Source: Acanthamoeba castellanii str. Neff (Eukaryota > Discosea > Longamoebia > Acanthamoebidae). Taken from it: a stretch of 49,495 nucleotides of DNA. Both the position numbers and the translations under genes were made by a program. Below are positions 45,030 to 49,495 of the stretch, piece by piece. Under the pieces are notes generated by a model. The model was not told where the DNA came from, searched no databases, and saw nothing but the letters and a program-made list of their open reading frames with translations. Location of the stretch: NCBI RefSeq assembly GCF_000313135.1, contig NW_004457396.1, positions 117,018 to 166,512 on the forward strand. Direction: 5' to 3'. Position 1 is the stretch's first letter. Each line of letters opens with the position of its first letter.

Positions 45030-46766
45030 ATGGCTTCAACCAAGTTCTTCCTCTTCCTGGCCGCCGCCGTCGTGGCGGTCATCGCCAGCGCGACGGCCCA
45101 AGGCGGACCGTGCCCGGGCGGCTTCTGGCCCGACGGCAGCGGCTGCTGTCCGTTGATCATCAAGGGCAGCCCCTTCTACCGCGACCAGAACAACCAGTGC
45201 TACCCCAGGCAGATCGGCTCCAGCATCTTCTACGCCGACTCCAACGGGTAACCAACCACCACTCACTCCTTCGCTTCTTGTTGTGTGGTGGTGCGGTGAC
45301 GGTGGCGATGACGGTGGCGATGGTGATGAAGGCGCTGACATGAAAAACGTTCAATGTACGACGCCAGGTGCTACCCCGACGCGAATGGCAGGTATGTGTC
45401 GGCGGGCGAGTCGTGCCCGAGTGACCAGAAGTGCCAGTCGATGTGCGTGAAGCCCGGCGGCAGCTCCTCGACCACGACCAAGTCGCGCACCACGACCCAC
45501 AAGCAGAGCACGACCACCCAGGAGCGGACCACCACGCCCAGGCGCACCACCACCAGGCAACAGACCACCACGCCGCAGGAGACCACCACCACTCAGCAGC
45601 AGACCACCACTCAGCAGCAGACGACGACCCAGCAGCAGACCACTACTCAGCAGCAGACCACCACGCAGCAGCAGACGACCACCCCTCGTGAGACCACCAC
45701 GACCAAGGAGGTGACGACGACCAAGCAGCAGACCACGACTCCTCGTGAGACCACCACGACTAAGCAGCAGACCACCACTCCTCGCGAGACGACTACTACC
45801 CAGCAGGAGACCACCACGACCAAGCAGCAGACCACCACCCCTCGTGAGACCACGACGACCAAGCAGCAGACCACGACTCCTCGCGAGACCACCACTACCC
45901 AGCAGGAGACCACCACGACTAAGCAGCAGACCACGACTCCTCGCGAGACCACCACGACCACCGAGGAGTGCCCCAAGGAGACCACCACTACCAAGAGGCA
46001 CACCACGACTCCTCGTGAGACCACGACAACCAAGCAGCAGACCACGACCCAGCAGGAGACCACGACGACCAAGCAGCAGACCACGACCCCGAGGGAGACC
46101 ACCACGACCCAGCAGGAGACCACCACGACCAAGCAGCAGACCACTCCCCGCGAGACCACCACGACCAAGGAGATGACCACCACTCCTCGCGAGACGACCA
46201 CCACCAAGCAGGAGACCACGACTACCAAGCAGCAGACCACCACTCCTCAGGAGACCACCACTACCAAGCAGCAGACCACCACTCCTCGTGAGACCACCAC
46301 GACCCAGCAGGAGACCACCACGACCAAGCAGCAGACCACCACCCCTCGGGAGACCACCACGACCCAGCAGGAGACCACCACGACCAAGAAGCAGACCACC
46401 ACCCCGAGGGAGACCACCACGACCAAGCAGCAGACCACGACCCAGAAGCACGCCCAGTGCCCCGGCGACAAGAAGAAGGACCGCAACGGGTGCTGCCCGC
46501 GTCTGATCAACGGCAAGTGGTACTACCGCGACGGCCGCGGCTGCTACCCGACCCAGACCCCCAAGGGCGTGTTCTACGCCGACGGCAATGGGTGCTACCC
46601 CAACGACCACGGCGTCTACCTGAAGGCCGGCCAGAGCTGCCCCCACGAGCGCAAGTGCATGGCCGAGTGCGACTGCGGCTACAGCTCGAGCTACGACGAG
46701 AGGGACTACCACGATAACGTGGAGTTCGAGTACGCCGAGGAGATGGAGATGGAGGAGGAGTACTAA
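45030..46766 (+). CDS. Leo-type cyst-wall lectin with Thr/Gln-rich spacer
   Basis: Secreted protein of about 550 residues. Signal peptide MASTKFFLFLAAAVVAVIAS. The N-terminal module has eight cysteines: GGPCPGGFWPDGSGCCPL, YRDQNNQCYP, FYADSNG joined across an intron to CYPDANG, then SCPSDQKCQSMC. A spacer of about 320 residues repeats TTTTKQQTTTPRE and TTTQQE units, with one odd TTEECPKETTTTKRHTT unit near 45955-46005. A second eight-cysteine module (QCPGDKKKDRNGCCPRLING, FYADGNGCYPNDHG, SCPHERKCMAEC) and an acidic tail ending EEMEMEEEY complete it. Two such modules match the Leo lectins of the Acanthamoeba cyst wall, which bind cellulose. The single intron splits the NG-CYP motif. Family is inferred from cysteine pattern and layout. 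Confidence 0.88.
45460..46450 (+). repeat. coding Thr/Gln-rich repeat array
   Basis: Imperfect units of about 30-42 bases encoding TTTTKQQTTTPRE and TTTQQE form the lectin spacer. On the opposite strand they give long LLLGRGGL-type frames that are shadows. Such arrays are prone to length change and assembly error. Confidence 0.85.
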
Positions 46767-47150
46767 GCAGTACTCCCCCCCCCACACTCCCGAACCCAGC
46801 AGCAATCAGTTGCACCATCGGGCGAGAGCGGAAAGATAGCGAAGTGCTACAGCTGCGTGCCAGGCGATCGACATACTACTTCAACCACAGCACTTCGCAT
46901 CACTTCGCCCTCCCCTTCAACCCTCCCAACCCTCTTCAATTTGTTGTTATCTTAACTTTTTCTCCCACATAAGCATAAAAATTTACATTCTCCTGATTGA
47001 GCCTTGAGAGTCGCCACCAATGAAAGGAAAGTTGTCCATTTTAGGTTCACATTGCGGACCACTCGTATAGCCAAACATTTAGTTAAAATAACATCTCATT
47101 GATATATGCTCCGCGTGTATGTGGTACACCCTTCTCGGGGAATGGATGGC
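46767..47150. other. convergent intergenic region
   Basis: 3' ends of lectin gene 1 (+) and the small secreted protein gene (-). It has a C run at about 46775-46782 and AT-rich sequence from 46940 on, including CATAAAAATTTACATTC; no open frame of note. Confidence 0.6.
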
Positions 47151-47744
47151 CTAGTCGGCGTGCTGGACGGGCATGGGCAGGCCGGCATTGTAGGCCTCGT
47201 TGAGGGTCTCCACCTCGAGGCGCTTCGAGACGTAGAGCATGCAGTAGTTGCCGTAGAGCACGGAACCCACGTAGGACGGGAGGCCGTTGGCCACGGCGTT
47301 GGCGGCGGCGGCAGCCAGCACCACGGACTCGCGGCTCGGGTCGAGCACGTCCTGGCCGGCCTGGTACTTGATGAAGCCGGCCTGCACCGCGAACGAGAGG
47401 CGCGTGGCGTAGAGCTGCATGATGAGATCGTCGAGCTGGTTGATCGGGGTGCGCACGCAATCGAGCGTGGTGCAGGTGGAGGCCTCGGTCAGGTTGCCCA
47501 GCTGCTCGAGGGACTTGATGTACTTGACGTTGGCGGCCACGGCGGCCAGCGACGACTGGACGGCGGCGATCTGGGCAGTGAGGTTGGCCTGGAGGGCGGC
47601 CACCTGGTCCTTGAGCTGGCCGTAGTTGGCCGGCAGGGCGTTGGCCAGCTGCTGGGCAAAGTCGTCCTGCGCAGCGGCCGGCGCGCTGACGAAGAAGAAG
47701 AGTACGGCCAGGGTGGCGAGCGCGGCGAGGAGTGCGGAGCGCAT
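47151..47744 (-). CDS. small secreted protein, unrecognised
   Basis: Intronless, 197 residues. A clear signal peptide (MRSALLAALATLAVLFFFVS, then APAAAQ) starts at 47744. The mature part is Ala/Leu/Gln-rich and mostly helical: FAQQLANALPANYGQLKDQV, AALQANLTAQIAAVQSSLAA (a coiled-coil-like run), CTTLDCVRTPINQLDDLIMQ, AVQAGFIKYQAGQDVLDPSR and VGSVLYGNYCMLYVSKRLEV. It has three cysteines and ends GLPMPVQHAD (TAG at 47151-47153). I know no family for it. It sits between two cyst-wall-type lectins, and its promoter has a CATTGTCC...CCCATAAAAA arrangement (minus strand, about 47826-47848) like theirs. A wall or secretory role during encystment is a guess from context. Confidence 0.82.
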   Translation of the reverse strand: MRSALLAALATLAVLFFFVSAPAAAQDDFAQQLANALPANYGQLKDQVAALQANLTAQIAAVQSSLAAVAANVKYIKSLEQLGNLTEASTCTTLDCVRTPINQLDDLIMQLYATRLSFAVQAGFIKYQAGQDVLDPSRESVVLAAAAANAVANGLPSYVGSVLYGNYCMLYVSKRLEVETLNEAYNAGLPMPVQHAD

Positions 47745-48569
47745 GGTGGTTCGGCGCTGGATGTTGTGGTGTTGCTTGAGGTGGTGTTTGGTGTGAATGA
47801 ATGAGGCAGAATGTGGAGGTTGCAGGTTTTTATGGGCAGGACAATGTGGTTGTCGAGCGCACCAAGGCCCGCAACTTCGTCGAACACTGAAACGGTGGCG
47901 GCGTGCAACCGAAATGCGATTGGTCTGACTACCACGCACTTCCCTATTGGCGCGAACTTATAATTGGCCGGCTAATTTCCGCCACGTAACTCACTGCCCC
48001 GCGCAACATGTGCGCCTAGGCTGGCCGATGTGTAGAGTTGACATGCAGCTAGCTTCACTCCGCTGTTGAACCTTTTCCACAGTTTCCACCTCTAAGAATT
48101 ACACCTGATTCGGCACTTGGGCTCTAGAAGTACAACCCCACGGTAGGCCGCAGAGTGGTGAAACTTGAACCTGCTCCACACCTCAGCTAAGACATACAGA
48201 GCATTCGCATTTTAGTTTGAATCAAAAAATAAAACTAAAATGCGCATGCTGGTGAGTCAAGACGCCAAAGGGACCTGCTGAGTCGGCGACTCTGGCGCAG
48301 GCCCAAGGAGGAGTTGAGCCACGCTGGAACTCCAGGCTCCCCCTGTCCACCGCCCATAGGTCACGAGCCATTCCTCCAGGGCGCTTGACGAGCAGTTGCC
48401 AACACGTTGGCCTGGTGTGTGCTGATTGGCCCGTGCTGCCTACAAAAGGCAAGGACAGCCAACCTTGTCAATCACTTCATCCGCTCTGCTCTGCTCTGCT
48501 CTGCTACTCTCTCCATCTCAACACCAACAGCTCAGACGACCAAGCCAAGGAGCAAGGACCACCTCAAGG
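47745..48569. promoter_or_regulatory. divergent promoter region between secreted protein and lectin gene 2
   Basis: About 825 bases with no gene. On the secreted-protein side, a TATA-like TTTTTATGG (47827-47835, minus sense CCATAAAAA) and ATTGG elements at 47919, 47946 and 47963. On the lectin side, ATTGGCCCG/ACAAAA at 48425-48447 and a CTCTG repeat at 48482-48503 in the leader. Confidence 0.55.
48425..48447 (+). promoter_or_regulatory. core promoter of lectin gene 2
   Basis: ATTGGCCCG (48425-48433), eight bases, then ACAAAA (48442-48447), 128 bases ahead of the ATG. The nine-base element is identical to that of lectin gene 1 and the spacing is the same. Confidence 0.6.
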
Positions 48570-49495
48570 ATGACTTCACCCGCATTCAAGCTGCTGCTCT
48601 TCGTGGCTCTGGGCCTGGCCCTGTTCGCCGTCGCGGCTCTGGCTGACGACGACTACGACTACGACCACTGCTACGAGGACTACCCCGAGCGCAACAAGAA
48701 CCTCAACGGCCCGTGCAAGGGCGGCTACTGGCCCGACGGCAAGGGCTGCTGCCCCGAGATCTTCAAGGGCAAGGCCTACTACCGCGACTACAACAAGTGC
48801 TACCCGCGCGACCTGGACTGCGGCGTCTTCTACTCTGACGAAGATGGGTACGCGTTACAACCAAAAAGCGAGCGTTTTGGTTGGCTGGTTGTTTAGGCGG
48901 GTGGTGCTGATTGGTTGGGTGGTGGTCGCATGCAGATGTTATCCCGATGAGAAGGGCGAGTATCTGGAGGCTGGCGAGTGGTGCCCCAAGGACCGCAAGT
49001 GCCACGAGCGTTGCATTCGCCCCGAGCACCACAGGTCGACCACGACCGAGGAGTGCCCTAAGGAGACCACCACGACCAAGAAGCACACCACCACCACCGA
49101 GGAGCGCACCACCACCCCCAAGCGCACGACCACGACTGAGGAGTGCCCCAAGGAGACTACCACGACCAAGAAGCACTACACCACGTCGACCACGGAGGAG
49201 TGCCCCCAAGGAGACCACCACGAAGAAGCACACCACCACGGAGGAGTGCCCCAAGGAGACCACCACGACCAAGAAGCACTACACCACGTCGACCACCGAG
49301 GAGTGCCCCAAGGAGACCACCACCACGAAGAAGCACACGACCACCACGGAGGAATGCCCCAAGGAGACTACGACGACCAAGAAGCACTACACCACGTCGA
49401 CGACGGAGGAGTGCCCGAAGGAGACCACCACGACCAAGAAGTACACCACCACGACCGAGGAGTGCCCCAAGGAGACTACCACGACCAAGAAGCAC
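48570..49495 (+). CDS. Leo-type cyst-wall lectin with Thr/Lys/His spacer (3' partial, frameshift)
   Basis: Signal peptide at ATG 48570 (KLLLFVALGLALFAVAALAD), an acidic Asp/Tyr stretch, then a cysteine module: NGPCKGGYWPDGKGCCPEIF, YYRDYNKCYP, DCGVFYSDEDG joined across an intron (48848-48935) to CYPDEKG, then WCPKDRKCHERC. The spacer repeats ECPKETTTTKKHTTTT and ECPKETTTTKKHYTTST, the TKH type described for some Leo lectins. Each unit carries a cysteine, unlike the Thr/Gln spacer of the neighbouring gene. At 49203-49207 a run of five C where sister units have four shifts the frame; downstream codons then read PQGDHHEEAHHHGG instead of PKETTTTKKH. This is either a base-calling or assembly error or a real mutation. 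The second cysteine module should lie right of the window. Confidence 0.87.
49025..49495 (+). repeat. coding TKH repeat array
   Basis: Tandem units of about 48-66 bases encoding EECPKETTTTKKH followed by YTTST or TTTT, reaching the window edge. Unit length varies by whole codons except for the single extra C at 49203-49207. Confidence 0.85.

Noticed and set aside
45351..46805. A 484-codon minus-strand frame of LLLGRGGL repeats (and a similar one at 48763-49495)
   Set aside because: Antisense of the Thr-rich lectin spacers; the plus strand has signal peptides, cysteine modules and proper splice sites.

Overview
The window looks like nuclear DNA of a free-living amoeba, almost certainly Acanthamoeba (A. 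castellanii or a close relative). Coding sequence is GC-rich, genes are packed tightly on both strands, and most are split by many short spliceosomal introns (GT..AG). Those introns are full of short CA/GT satellites broken by CG. Two genes at the right end encode secreted eight-cysteine lectins with Thr/Lys/His- or Thr/Gln-rich spacers, the layout of the Acanthamoeba cyst-wall Leo lectins. I see no mobile element, CRISPR array, rRNA or tRNA gene.

Layout, left to right: mitochondrial-type leucyl-tRNA synthetase (+, 5' end outside the window); nucleoside hydrolase (-); calponin/transgelin-like protein (-); membrane-anchored CAP/SCP protein (-); CHMP2B-like ESCRT-III subunit (-); leucine-rich-repeat protein (+); tRNA-splicing endonuclease subunit Sen2 (-); metaxin (+); GATA-finger protein (+); S-adenosylmethionine decarboxylase (+); SARAF-like calcium-entry regulator (-); ABC half-transporter (-); IPT/TIG putative transcription factor (+); unrecognised nuclear-type protein with an apparent frameshift (+); a very unusual H-NOX/H-NOBA/RasGAP fusion (-); acyl-CoA-binding/ankyrin protein (ACBD6-like, -); EGF-repeat membrane protein (+); glycolipid-transfer-protein fold (+); Leo-type lectin (+); small secreted protein (-); second Leo-type lectin (+, runs off the right edge, apparent frameshift).

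The main discovery candidate is the gene at 33280..38446. Its exons splice in phase into a protein that starts like soluble guanylate cyclase (H-NOX gas-sensor domain, then the H-NOBA domain) but ends in a complete RasGAP domain instead of a cyclase. The position of the proximal heme histidine reads as alanine, so the sensor part may bind heme differently or not at all. Such a protein would link a gas- or ligand-sensing module directly to Ras inactivation. The second theme is the right-hand cluster: two lectins and a small secreted protein, with an identical promoter core (ATTGGCCCG, 8 bases, AYAAAA) in front of both lectins, suggesting joint regulation, probably during encystment.

Exon joins were checked by hand for phase in the LRR gene and in most of the H-NOX/H-NOBA part of the fusion gene. 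For other genes the span runs from likely start to stop, and internal exon limits are approximate.
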